From Microbaculum marinum (GTDB lineage Bacteria; Pseudomonadota; Alphaproteobacteria; Rhizobiales; Tepidamorphaceae): a stretch of 64,000 nt of DNA. Location: the NCBI RefSeq assembly GCF_042646165.1, contig NZ_JBHRTC010000019.1. One strand, written 5' to 3'. The stretch's first letter is position 1, and every line of letters starts with the position of its first letter. Below, piece by piece: positions 43,757-52,214 of the stretch. Position numbers and translations under genes: made by a program. The notes beneath the pieces were generated by a model. It saw only the letters and a list, made by a program, of their open reading frames with translations, was not told the DNA's origin and ran no database searches.

Positions 43757-44276
43757 CGATCCTGTCGCCTGTCGAGTTAGCGTTGTACGCCCGCGCTGGG
43801 ATTTCACCGGCGGCGCAAACCTGACCTTTCCGCCCGTTTGCGCCTGCGCCCTGCCGGGTGCGCCCGCGCATCTTGCGCGGCATGGGCCGGGGAAACCGGG
43901 CCCTCGCCTATCTTGTGATTACTGAACGCTATCGCCCCCGCTGGATCGTCTGGCAGAATGTCCCTGACGTCTGGTCCTCGAACCGCGGAGGGGATGCTGG
44001 CGCCTTCCTCGGGCGCTGGGGCAACTCGAGCAATCGCGCCGACCGCAGACGCCGATAGCCAGAACGTCACACCCGACAACTACTTTCACAGGTGGTCGTT
44101 GACGAGATGGGCGATGAGCTGACAAGCTCACGCTCGACTGGCGCGAACTCTTCTTCACGTCAAGGAGACGACGCCGCAGGTTATGGGCCTGATGATTTCC
44201 GTCTAACTACTCTCTCCGACGCAGAGCTCTCCACCCGCTGTTGTCCCGGCAGAAAGCATTGTTGATGCTAGTGAGA
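43757..44276. other. Gene-free stretch holding a methyltransferase relic
   Basis: 520 bases between the Vsr gene and the convergent ATPase gene. Apart from the C5-methyltransferase fragment at 43858-44040 I see no gene, repeat or terminator that I can support. Confidence 0.5.
43858..44040 (+). pseudogene. Fragment of a second C5 DNA methyltransferase
   Basis: The plus strand reads ALAYLVITERYRPRWIVWQN, VPDVWSSNRGGDAGAFLGRW. This is the motif VI region (RPRWxVWENVPGVLSSNGG...FLG) of phage-type cytosine methyltransferases, with Q for the catalytic E of ENV. No motif I or IV is present and the frame ends soon after. It is unlike the intact enzyme upstream, so it came from a different methyltransferase. 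Confidence 0.65.
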
Positions 44277-45440
44277 CTACGATGGTGATGTCTTCGCCGA
44301 AAACGCCCTCGTCTGCACACCGGAGACCATGAGCCTCATGTATGCCTGGTAGTTCGGCAGGTTCACCAGGTCGACAGGCTCCGGGACATTGCTGGCCAAT
44401 TGCTTGGCGAGCACGGCGGCATCACTGGCGCCGACGCGGAACACGATCAGCGTCCCGACGTTTCCCAGGATCGCGTCGAGCACGGCCTTTTCGACCTGAG
44501 ACGTGTACTGATGGCTCAGCACCAGCCCGAGCCGATATTTCCGCAGCTCGGAGAGCATCTCGGTGAACGCGGAGGTGGTGAAGGAATGGAACTCGTCGAC
44601 GTATAGGAAATAGGGCCGGCGCGCGGCTTCCGGCTGGTTCTGTCGGGTGTACGCCGCCAGGGCAAAGGATGAGACGATCAGACCACCGAGGGTGTTGGCG
44701 ACGTCGGCACCGAGCTGGCCTTTCGCCAGGTTGACGATCAGGACACGCCCCTCGTCCATGATCTGACGGAAGCGAAGCGGCTGCTCCGGCGTGCACACTG
44801 CTTTTCTCACCGTCGGATGCGCCAGAAACACGCCAAGCTTGTTGGCGATCGGGGCGACGCCGTCAGCGGCCGTCTTGTAGTTCATCTTGGGGAATTCCAC
44901 GGTCCAGAAGCCCCGCACCTGTTCGTCAGTCACAGCGGCCATGACTTGCTTGCGAAAGCCAGCATCCAGGAACATCGGAATGATGTCCTGGAGCGTCGAG
45001 CCTGGCCGCGACAAGAGCGCCAGAAGTGCGTGCCGAAGGAGGTGCTCCATGCGGGCACCCCAGGCGTCCGACCATTGCTTCTTCAGCGTTTCGATGAGAC
45101 CGGAGGCGACCAGCGGCCGGTATTGCTCGGCAACGTAGGTGAGCGGGTTATACCCGATGGGGCACGCCGGATCGGCGGCATCCCAGTAGATGGCATCATC
45201 CCCAGCCAGTTCGGCGACCGACCGTGCCAGATCTCCGTGGGGATCGATCAGGCAGCAGCCGCGGCCGTGCGCAAGATCCTGGCTGATCAGCTTCGACAGC
45301 AGCATAGACTTGCCGGTTCCGGTCTGGCCGATGATGTATGTGTGGAACAGGCGATCGGACTGGTGGATACCGAATACCCGCTCCGGCTGGCGTCCGCGGG
45401 TTTGGCCGATGGTCGTGACGACCTCGCCGACGGGCTTCAC
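44277..45440 (-). CDS. Type IV coupling-protein-like ATPase (TraD/TraG family, DUF87-like)
   Basis: Protein of 387 residues with Walker A GQTGTGKS at 38-45, CCLIDPHGDLARSVA, Walker B RPYFLYVDEFHSFTTSAFTE and GLVLSHQYTSQVEKAVLDAI. Lacks an N-terminal membrane domain. The GTG at 45440 overlaps the serine recombinase stop by four bases (GTGA), a better choice than the TTG at 45464, which has no ribosome site. Translational coupling to a recombinase suggests a DNA-handling role in mobilisation of the element. Confidence 0.82.
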   Translation of the reverse strand: MKPVGEVVTTIGQTRGRQPERVFGIHQSDRLFHTYIIGQTGTGKSMLLSKLISQDLAHGRGCCLIDPHGDLARSVAELAGDDAIYWDAADPACPIGYNPLTYVAEQYRPLVASGLIETLKKQWSDAWGARMEHLLRHALLALLSRPGSTLQDIIPMFLDAGFRKQVMAAVTDEQVRGFWTVEFPKMNYKTAADGVAPIANKLGVFLAHPTVRKAVCTPEQPLRFRQIMDEGRVLIVNLAKGQLGADVANTLGGLIVSSFALAAYTRQNQPEAARRPYFLYVDEFHSFTTSAFTEMLSELRKYRLGLVLSHQYTSQVEKAVLDAILGNVGTLIVFRVGASDAAVLAKQLASNVPEPVDLVNLPNYQAYMRLMVSGVQTRAFSAKTSPS

Positions 45441-47059
45441 AGGCGGTCGCGGCCATCCTGACAATCATGTTTACCGAAGGCCGCTTTCCCATAGCTATCC
45501 ATGAACAAGCCGAAGAGCCGCGCGACGTTAGGCGAGCGGGCGAGATCTGCCAGGCGTTGAAGGGCGTGTTCCTCGGATTTGGTGCTGCGAGGCTCGCACG
45601 TTCCAACTGAAAAAGTTCGAGAAGTGGCACGGTGATGTGCACACGACAGGACACCCAAGGCGTCATGGGTGTCTCGCAGCCATTTTGATGGCTCAACGGT
45701 CACGTTTTTGTCTTGGACGGAGCGGTTCGAGGTTGCGATTTGGACAATCTCGCGCTTTTCGGCCGGTTCGGCGAATTCATAGTGAACTGCAAGGCTTTTC
45801 AGCCGTTCGAGAAATTTTCGGATGGTAAGTGGGTTGTCGTGGAACCGCGCGTCTTCGCGTGCTGCATTCTGCAGGGCGGCTTTCTCCAGGAGCAGCTTCT
45901 GCTTGCGCCTGGCAAAGCTCCCGGCGTCGATGATCTGGTCGATGGCCGCGTCTTCCAAGCGCTCCAGGCGTGCATCGAGATGTGCAAGCTGCAACGCGCA
46001 GGTCTGGGTCTTTGCGCCGCGGTCAAATTTCCGCGTCCAGACCTTGGCCTTCGTGTCGATCTGGGCGATCGCCTGGTCCGTGAGCGGCGTGGCTGCCAGC
46101 ACGTCCACGATGCCATCGCTGAGCGCGTCTTCACGGATGCAGTTACGCCGGCAATCGGGGAACTGGCAGCGATAGTAGACGTGGCCCTTCTGGCGTTCCG
46201 GGATCATCGAGCGCGCGCACCTGCCGCAGGCAAACAGCCCTCGGAAAAGATGGTTGTGCCGGGTGACCTTCTTGCCGCTCTTGCCCGCCTTGATTGTCGT
46301 GACGCGTTCAAACAGCTCCGTCGAGATCAGCGGCTCGTGGGCACCCTCATAAACCTCCCCGGTCTTCCTGATACGGATGATTCCGGCGTAGAAGGGATTG
46401 CGCAGCAGCGCTTCGACACTGCCTTTCGGGAGCGGCTGCCCCGACGGTTTGGCAAGGCCCCGCCTCGCTATCTCGTTGCGGAGTGAATGCAAGGAATGCT
46501 GGCCACTGCCATAGAGCTCGAAGGCAAGCTTCACCAGCGGCCCCTTGACCGGATCGATGGTCTTGAGTTGACCCTTGCCGTTGTTCAGGTAGCCGATCGG
46601 GGCCGAGAACGGGTAGTAGCCACGCTCGAGTTGGCCCCGTTGGCCTTTGAGCACCTCGGAGCGCAGGTTGCGTACATAGTCTTCGGCGACCGCCATCTGG
46701 ATGTTGGCGGCCAGCCGGCCGCCGCGGGAGCGGAAGTCGAGGCTCTCGGTTGCGAAGTGGATATCGATGCCGTTGTCGGCCAGTTCGCCGATCTTGGCCC
46801 AATCAAAGAAGTTGCGCGCCGAGCGATCGATCTTGTGCATCACAACGCCGGCCGCCCTGCCCGCCTTGAGCGATTTCAGCATCTGGTTGAAGACCGGACG
46901 GCCCGACTTCGCCGCCGTCTGCTGCTCCTCGAACCAGCGGACGATGGCAATGTCGTTGCCCTCTGCAAAGCGCAGGATCGCATCCTTCTGCGCATCCAGC
47001 GAGACGCCCTCCCCCTGCTTGTGCGAGGAGACGCGCACGTAGCCAAAGCAGTGTTTCAT
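45437..47059 (-). CDS. Large serine recombinase
   Basis: Protein of 540 residues. Resolvase catalytic domain at 1-150 (FGYVRVSSHKQGEG with Ser11, KIDRSARNFFDWAK, LRSEVLKGQRGQLE), recombinase domain at about 170-270 (APIGYLNNGKGQ, VEALLRNPFYAGIIRIRKTG), zinc ribbon at about 290-320 (FACGRCARSM, YYRCQFPDCRRNC), then a coiled-coil-like stretch. Complete, so it could still act as an integrase or resolvase. ATGA overlap with the 53-residue gene upstream and GTGA overlap with the ATPase downstream make a three-gene operon. Confidence 0.92.
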   Translation of the reverse strand: MKHCFGYVRVSSHKQGEGVSLDAQKDAILRFAEGNDIAIVRWFEEQQTAAKSGRPVFNQMLKSLKAGRAAGVVMHKIDRSARNFFDWAKIGELADNGIDIHFATESLDFRSRGGRLAANIQMAVAEDYVRNLRSEVLKGQRGQLERGYYPFSAPIGYLNNGKGQLKTIDPVKGPLVKLAFELYGSGQHSLHSLRNEIARRGLAKPSGQPLPKGSVEALLRNPFYAGIIRIRKTGEVYEGAHEPLISTELFERVTTIKAGKSGKKVTRHNHLFRGLFACGRCARSMIPERQKGHVYYRCQFPDCRRNCIREDALSDGIVDVLAATPLTDQAIAQIDTKAKVWTRKFDRGAKTQTCALQLAHLDARLERLEDAAIDQIIDAGSFARRKQKLLLEKAALQNAAREDARFHDNPLTIRKFLERLKSLAVHYEFAEPAEKREIVQIATSNRSVQDKNVTVEPSKWLRDTHDALGVLSCAHHRATSRTFSVGTCEPRSTKSEEHALQRLADLARSPNVARLFGLFMDSYGKAAFGKHDCQDGRDRL

Positions 47060-47217
47060 ATGTCGTTGGGGTTATCCTCGGACTCTACCACATCCCCAAA
47101 ATCCGGCGAATCCCTCCACGGCCAGGTGCCCTCCCTGACCATGCGCTCATAGGCGCGTTCGCAGAGCGCAAGATATCGCTCCAGCTCAGGCGGTAGTTCG
47201 TTATTATCGTGTGACAT
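47056..47217 (-). CDS. Small conserved-looking protein preceding a serine recombinase
   Basis: 53 residues: MSHDNNELPPELERYLALCE, RAYERMVREGTWPWRDSPDF, GDVVESEDNP. Acidic, helical, no known domain. The ATG has GGTGGG upstream and the stop overlaps the recombinase start by four bases. Such short genes ahead of recombinases may regulate or bind them; here that is guesswork. Confidence 0.65.
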   Translation of the reverse strand: MSHDNNELPPELERYLALCERAYERMVREGTWPWRDSPDFGDVVESEDNPNDI

Positions 47218-47474
47218 GCCCACCAGTGTACGGGTGGGACTTCGGAGCGAAAGACGCCGGAAGGTGCAGAGTTTTGCACATGGGGGGACGTTGTATTGAG
47301 GTGCAGAAAAGGTACCCTGTTCGGGTGATGGGAAAGAATGGGAGGTACCGGGCTCCTTGGTACCGTAACGGCTGACGAGCGGATCGACGCGGTTCCCGGT
47401 CGGGAGGGGTTCCACCCCTCCATAGCCAGGGCATGCCGGTTCGATCCGCTCGTGGAATGTTCTTTGACACGTTT
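47218..47474. promoter_or_regulatory. Divergent regulatory region with structured leader
   Basis: 257 bases between the recombinase operon and the XRE gene. Three GGTACC palindromes (47311, 47344, 47359) lie in 54 bases. A 13-bp perfect inverted repeat, ACGAGCGGATCGA (47375-47387) and TCGATCCGCTCGT (47441-47453), encloses a second perfect hairpin GGAGGGGT-TCC-ACCCCTCC (47403-47421). The 79-base nested structure ends 21 bases before the XRE start. It could be an RNA leader, an operator set, or a recombinase site. Confidence 0.6.
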
Positions 47475-47879
47475 ATGAGTAACCCCCTGGCACGGCTTCC
47501 CATCGGGCCGACGACCGGGGACCAATCAACAACAATGCATAGTTCTTTTGCTCACGACCTGAAGACGGCCAGGCGCCGCTCGGGTCTGTCGCAGGCTGAC
47601 TGCGGCCATCTGCTCGGCATCGCCAAGCGGCGGGTATCGGCCTTCGAGTCCGGCAAGGTCCTGCCCTCGGTGCCGGAGATCTGCTCGCTGTCGCTGATCT
47701 TCGGGCGCACCTTCGAGAGCCTGTTCAGTTCGGTGTTCCTGGAGGTGCGCACCGAATTGAGAGCCCGGCTCGCCACCATGCCCAGTCAGGCAAGTGGATG
47801 GCTTGGCCGCTTCAATCGGCGCCATACCCTCAACACCCTGGCCGAGCGTTTAGAAGACAGCCGCATGCACCGTGCCTGA
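47475..47879 (+). CDS. XRE-family helix-turn-helix regulator
   Basis: About 134 residues from ATG 47475; the ATG at 47535 (MHSSFAHDLKTARRRSGLSQ) is as likely, since the HTH begins there. The domain reads DLKTARRRSGLSQADCGHLL, GIAKRRVSAFESGKVLPSVP, followed by a 50-residue helical tail. It overlaps the next gene by eight bases. It probably binds the dyads in the upstream region and controls both divergent units. Confidence 0.8.
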   Translation: MSNPLARLPIGPTTGDQSTTMHSSFAHDLKTARRRSGLSQADCGHLLGIAKRRVSAFESGKVLPSVPEICSLSLIFGRTFESLFSSVFLEVRTELRARLATMPSQASGWLGRFNRRHTLNTLAERLEDSRMHRA

Positions 47880-48372
47880 GCATCCGATCCCGGGATCTGA
47901 GGGTCAGATCCTGGTGTCTGAGTTCCGGATCATCGGGATAGCCGTCGCCTCTGGCCGGATCGGCTACGCGATGCTGACCTGCGACGACAAGCTGGTAGAT
48001 TGGGGCGCCTCACGGGCCGCCGCCCTTTCGCCGGACGCGGCCAGGGCCAAGGTAACCGCCTGGATCGACCTCATCCATCCCGGCGCCATCGTCACCGAGC
48101 GTCCCGGCAGCAACGCCCGCAAGCGCGGTCTGACGCTTGCCCTGATGCAAGCCGTCACTGAGACCGCATCGCAGAGCGACGCCATCTGCGTCACCACCAC
48201 CAAGGTGCGCCGGTACAAGGACAAGTACCGGGAAGCGGCAGCACTCGCCAAGGAGTTCCCGGAACTCCTGCCGCACCTGCCGAAGAAGCCCGCCGTCTGG
48301 CTCAACGAGCCCAAGCGCATGATCCTGTTCGAGGCGCTCTCGCTTGCCCTGCGCCTTCGGGAGACGCGGTAG
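47872..48372 (+). CDS. RuvC/RNase H-fold-like protein
   Basis: Protein of 166 residues. FRIIGIAVASGRIGYAMLTC and AIVTERPGSNARKRGLTLAL resemble the first and central strands of RuvC-type Holliday junction resolvase folds, and ICVTTTKVRRYKDKYREAAA the next. The usual strand-1 aspartate is not where expected (IGIAVAS), so nuclease activity is doubtful. GTG start overlapping the XRE gene stop by eight bases, so the two are coupled. Function unknown. Confidence 0.6.
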   Translation: MPEHPIPGSEGQILVSEFRIIGIAVASGRIGYAMLTCDDKLVDWGASRAAALSPDAARAKVTAWIDLIHPGAIVTERPGSNARKRGLTLALMQAVTETASQSDAICVTTTKVRRYKDKYREAAALAKEFPELLPHLPKKPAVWLNEPKRMILFEALSLALRLRETR

Positions 48373-48373
48373 C

Positions 48374-48405
48374 CAAAAGGCACCCGGGCATTCGGGTGCC
48401 TTTTG
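48374..48405. terminator. Bidirectional intrinsic terminator
   Basis: Perfect 13-bp arms CAAAAGGCACCCG (48374-48386) and CGGGTGCCTTTTG (48393-48405) with a six-base loop; T-runs on both sides. It ends the XRE/RuvC-like transcript immediately after its stop codon. Confidence 0.9.
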
Positions 48406-48537
48406 CACGGGGATCTGCGCTGCCCGTTGCCGACCGAGACTTCGACCGGCCACCAGAACATTCCCCCCACCGGCCTCGTGCCGCCATCGCTCGGCGCGAA
48501 ATGGTTCGTTCCGAGCGACAGGCAGAAGGAGGCTCCC

Positions 48538-48879
48538 ATGACGGGACAGACAGCCGAAACCGTCTATCGCATCCGCGCGCTCAACGACGCCTTCAGAAAG
48601 AACTGGACATTGGGCCGCGTGTTCCTGTCGGCCGGAATCTCGGGCCTCGACGAAGAGGCACGGGTCAACGTGCTCTCGGCGGTGATCGTCTTCGACCAGT
48701 TCACCCCCGACAACGACCCGTTCGGGGAGCACGACTGCGCCATCGTTGCCATCGACGGCCTCCGGGCGCTCTGGAAAATCGACTACTACGACAAGGACCT
48801 CCGGTTCCATTCAGAGGACCCGGCTGATCCCGGGAAGACGACCCGCGTGATGACGATTATGTTCCCAGACGAGTACTAG
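48538..48879 (+). CDS. DUF3768 domain protein
   Basis: Protein of 113 residues: IRALNDAFRKNWTLGRVFLS, AGISGLDEEARVNVLSAVIV, FDQFTPDNDPFGEHDCAIVA, and KIDYYDKDLRFHSEDPADPG. This is the DUF3768 family of small proteins common on alphaproteobacterial plasmids and islands; function unknown. AGGAGG at 48527-48532 supports the start. It follows the terminator of the XRE pair, so it has its own promoter. Confidence 0.85.
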   Translation: MTGQTAETVYRIRALNDAFRKNWTLGRVFLSAGISGLDEEARVNVLSAVIVFDQFTPDNDPFGEHDCAIVAIDGLRALWKIDYYDKDLRFHSEDPADPGKTTRVMTIMFPDEY

Positions 48880-48914
48880 AGTGCCTTGCGCCGGCCTATA
48901 CGGACCGGCGCTTT

Positions 48915-49766
48915 TTGCAGACCAGCCGCATGTCGCCGGCGATCTGCCACGGCTTGCGTGCTCTCGGCGTTCCCGTCGTGTGCATCGATGCACGGCAGGC
49001 GCACCAGAGCCTGAAGGCAATGAGGGCGAACAAGACCGACCCTCATGACGCTGCCGGGCTGGCTCAACTTGCAAAGACCGGCTTCTACAAGGAGGTGCAT
49101 GTCAAATCTCCCACCGCCCATGGCGTACGCGGCGTCATCACGGCGCGTAACCATCTCGTCGAAGCCCGGATGCGGCTCGACACCATGATCCGCGGTCAAT
49201 GTGCGACCTTCGGATTAAAACCCGGCCCTGGTCAGGGCAAGGCCTTCATCGACCGCGTGATGGAGGCTGCCAACATGCCGGGCCTCGGCCAGAGCATCCC
49301 TGCGCTGCTTTCGGTGAGGACACGGATATTGGAACAGATCAGGGAAATGGACCGGACTTTGTGTGAGATTGCCAACCGATCCCAGTCCCGCCAACGCCTC
49401 AGGAGCATCCCTGGCGTTGGTGTTCAGACTTCGGCGGCATTCGCCGCCGCCGTAGATGAAGCTGGCCGGTTCCCGCGATCGCGGACTACCGGAGCCTACT
49501 TCCGTCTGGTTCCCAGACCCCACCAATCCGGTGAGGTCGACTGGACGGGCCGCATCACCAAGCAGGGCGACAGCATGGTGCGCAAACTGCTCTATGAAGC
49601 CGCCAACTCGATCCTGACCCGCAGTCGTGGCAACTTCGCCCTCAAAGCTTGGGCCCTGAAAATCGCGAAACGGCGAGGCTTGAGAAAGGCGCGCGTGGCG
49701 CTTGCCAGGCGGCTTGCTGTCATCATGCACGCGATGCTGCGCGACGGCACGTTGTTCCAAGCATGA
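48915..49766 (+). pseudogene. IS110-family transposase, N-terminally truncated
   Basis: The preserved part reads LRALGVPVVCIDARQAHQSL, MRANKTDPHDAAGLAQLAKT, IPGVGVQTSAAFAAAVDEAG, RFPRSRTTGAYFRLVPRPHQ, and GRITKQGDSMVRKLLYEAAN, typical of IS110/IS116 enzymes. The RuvC-like N-terminal 60 or so residues with the first catalytic acid are missing; the gene begins abruptly just after the DUF3768 gene. Presumed inactive. Confidence 0.85.
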
Positions 49767-50074
49767 GGTAAGATAGAATCCAATTGCAAGCGGTGAAGCC
49801 GGAAAGCTGAACCGACGGCGGTGTCCCGAGAGGGAACGCAGGGACGAACGATCTGCGAAGGTTAGCGGATGGGCCCAAGAGCCCGCTTTGAGTCAATGCA
49901 ACGTTCGGCCTTGTGAAACCCGATACAGCACGACGACTGCCTCGCAGCCGATTGGTGCGGACAGATCCTTGAAACCCTCAAGGGAAACACCGCAAAGCTC
50001 AGCCAATTGCAGATCCGGACCCTGATCCCACTTGCCGCCCCTTATTTCAGAACAATTCTCTGATTGTGATTTCC
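49767..50074. other. IS110 3' non-coding end and gene-free stretch
   Basis: 308 bases downstream of the transposase relic, with the direct, structured GC-rich sequence usual for the long non-coding ends of IS110 elements, then the AT-rich start of the next module near 50045. No gene or exact IS end could be fixed. Confidence 0.4.
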
Positions 50075-50719
50075 TCAGATTCCAATTTCATATCTCTTGA
50101 TATTTATCCTCCTGTCCGCATTTATGCGCATATCATATTTCCCAGAATACATCGCCTCTACAATTACTGTGAGACTTTCTGCTTCATAACTCGGATATAT
50201 CATTGCCCTATAACGCTTATTATTCACATTCAAGCCAATTAACAACGTTGGCAACTCTTGCAATATATAGCCACATAAATAGGTAAGCTCCGACTCCGAG
50301 ATTCTCTTTTCACGCCTGGCTGCATACATCGCGGCAATTTCCCTAACGTCCGCCCGGAATTGCGGATCATAAGCAAACGAATTGTTAACAACAAAATATA
50401 TGTCCCAATATTCTTTGTTCAGAACATCTCTCCATCTGACACATTCGACAATCGACTTGAGCGATTTTTTAGATGCTTGACTTATCATAAACTCAATATC
50501 TCTCGCCCTTCTCTCCAGCTTTCTACGCAATGCATTTTCCTCGCCGCCTTCAAATAGACGCATATTGACCAAATCAATTTCATCCGCGATTAGATACCTG
50601 ACTCTCCTCGCCTCTAGTTCGTCAATTGCAATCTCATTTATTTCCGTAAAAGATCGCACGGTCAAATTCTTATTGCTTAGACTAATGCCAACGAAAACGT
50701 TCTTGGACTGGTCCTTCAT
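50075..50719 (-). CDS. Cyclodipeptide synthase-like enzyme (CDPS family)
   Basis: Protein of 214 residues. It resembles tRNA-dependent cyclodipeptide synthases, which use two aminoacyl-tRNAs to make diketopiperazines. Visible matches: FVGISLSNKNLT with Ser13 at the nucleophile position (AlbC GVSPGN), VRYLIADEIDLVNMRLFEGG, a basic helix (NALRRKLERRARDIEFMI) for tRNA, GYILQELPTLLIG with Tyr151 and Glu155 (the Y-x-x-x-E pair of AlbC Tyr178/Glu182), and IYPSYEAESLTVIVEAMYSG with Tyr175-Pro176 at the Y202/X203 position. It is diverged and short. The coding sequence is very AT-rich. It overlaps the symporter gene by four bases, so the pair is coupled. Confidence 0.72.
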   Translation of the reverse strand: MKDQSKNVFVGISLSNKNLTVRSFTEINEIAIDELEARRVRYLIADEIDLVNMRLFEGGEENALRRKLERRARDIEFMISQASKKSLKSIVECVRWRDVLNKEYWDIYFVVNNSFAYDPQFRADVREIAAMYAARREKRISESELTYLCGYILQELPTLLIGLNVNNKRYRAMIYPSYEAESLTVIVEAMYSGKYDMRINADRRINIKRYEIGI

Positions 50720-52212
50720 ACTCTCAATCTTTTACGTTTCGTAACCAGCCAAAGCGCAGCAAACGGTACCGTGCCCGCCAAAATAGCCAACGGGCTATTC
50801 ATCTGGATCAAAGAAATATTTCCAATGCGGTTTCCGAATAAGGTTAAGGTCACTGCAACTACAAACGAGACTGCCAGTGAGACTAGCGCTGCTATATTGC
50901 CGATTTTCGATCTAAGAACACCTTCTTCTAGTAGCATTGCAAACACAATCGTAGGCGCCACGATAATAGAAAAGCTAAATATAGTAAACATCCAGGATAT
51001 TATATCAAATCCCATAAACTTAAAAACACCCACATATAGAATAATTGCAAACACAAGTATAGAGAAGGTAATAGTTGGCACGATAGAAAGCGACAATTCT
51101 CTCGCATTACCGTCCCTTTCGTTTTCCTTAAACTTTAGTTCTACCCATATCGCATGAATTATTGGCAGCAACGCGCTATCCAGCGTACTAAACATTGCAG
51201 CAAGACATGAAACAAAGAACGCGGGGAATAGTACGTTGCTTAGAAAATTTTCATCCGAATCCCTGAGGATCTCAAACATGTTTATAAGTCCAGGATTATC
51301 ACTTGTAAATATACCTTTGTAAAATACGATACCTAATGCGACGTACAACATGGTAAGGAAAACCGTTATTATCGCTCCTAACAACATTCCGCGCCCAACA
51401 TCGGTGCGCGAATTTGCCGATGCGGTCATCTGCCATGTACGCAAAAGACTAGGGGTAAGGAATACGTTAACTACCAGCACATTTAAAAGCATAGACCAGG
51501 GCAGCAAAAACCCTCCCTCCGATATAACTGGATTCGGAAATATGTTCTCCATACTTAGCAAGGCGCTATATCCGCTGCTATCTGATGCTAGAAACAGTAG
51601 TATTACTATAACGGGCATTATCAATACCCAAATTTGTACACTATCTGTTTTCACAACCGCGTTCATCCCGCCCCAGGTTATGTACTGGAATAATACGAAG
51701 CATATGATCACAATAGAAAGAGAAGTTATATTCTCTGACCCAAATACATGAAAAATCGACACCCCAACGTACAGCTCTATCAACAATATAGCCATGAGGC
51801 CGAGCAATGATATTGCCATAACGGATAGACTGATAATGCGGCTCTCGTATTTTGCCCTGACGAATTCTCCTAGAGTGCCCATAAAATGGCGATCATTTTT
51901 ATGAAAGAATTCATTAGGAATTCTGGGAAGTAAAATTTTGTTGAACAATATAACACCAATTATCAACGTAAAGGGGGCGAACAATATATATGCACCATGC
52001 GTCAATCCAAGCACAACAAAAAAGAAAATAACGGTTCCGACGGAAGTAGACGCGGCTGCGTAGGAACTCGCGAACCCCTGACGTCGTAAACTGTGACTCA
52101 TTAAAAAGTATTCTTCCGCCGATTTTGATTTTACCCGGTTCTTGTATCCAACATAAAGAAAAGATGCGACCACAATTAACGACAAAACGGCGGTTGTGAC
52201 AATGGACAACAT
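50716..52212 (-). CDS. Sodium:solute symporter family (SSS/SLC5) transporter
   Basis: Protein of 498 residues with about thirteen membrane helices. The start MLSIVTTAVLSLIVVASFLY and YKNRVKSKSAEEYFLMSHSL, RRQGFASSYAAASTSVGTVI match the SSS signature region, and TPSLLRTWQMTASANSRTDV and FPAFFVSCLAAMFSTLDSAL the later one with its sodium-site serines. Sodium-coupled uptake is the family role. Very AT-rich. Between a coiled-coil membrane protein gene (2-base gap) and the CDPS-like gene (ATGA overlap). Inference: it moves a cyclodipeptide or its precursor, or is a sensor-type SSS protein. Confidence 0.85.
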   Translation of the reverse strand: MLSIVTTAVLSLIVVASFLYVGYKNRVKSKSAEEYFLMSHSLRRQGFASSYAAASTSVGTVIFFFVVLGLTHGAYILFAPFTLIIGVILFNKILLPRIPNEFFHKNDRHFMGTLGEFVRAKYESRIISLSVMAISLLGLMAILLIELYVGVSIFHVFGSENITSLSIVIICFVLFQYITWGGMNAVVKTDSVQIWVLIMPVIVILLFLASDSSGYSALLSMENIFPNPVISEGGFLLPWSMLLNVLVVNVFLTPSLLRTWQMTASANSRTDVGRGMLLGAIITVFLTMLYVALGIVFYKGIFTSDNPGLINMFEILRDSDENFLSNVLFPAFFVSCLAAMFSTLDSALLPIIHAIWVELKFKENERDGNARELSLSIVPTITFSILVFAIILYVGVFKFMGFDIISWMFTIFSFSIIVAPTIVFAMLLEEGVLRSKIGNIAALVSLAVSFVVAVTLTLFGNRIGNISLIQMNSPLAILAGTVPFAALWLVTKRKRLRV

Positions 52213-52214
52213 AG

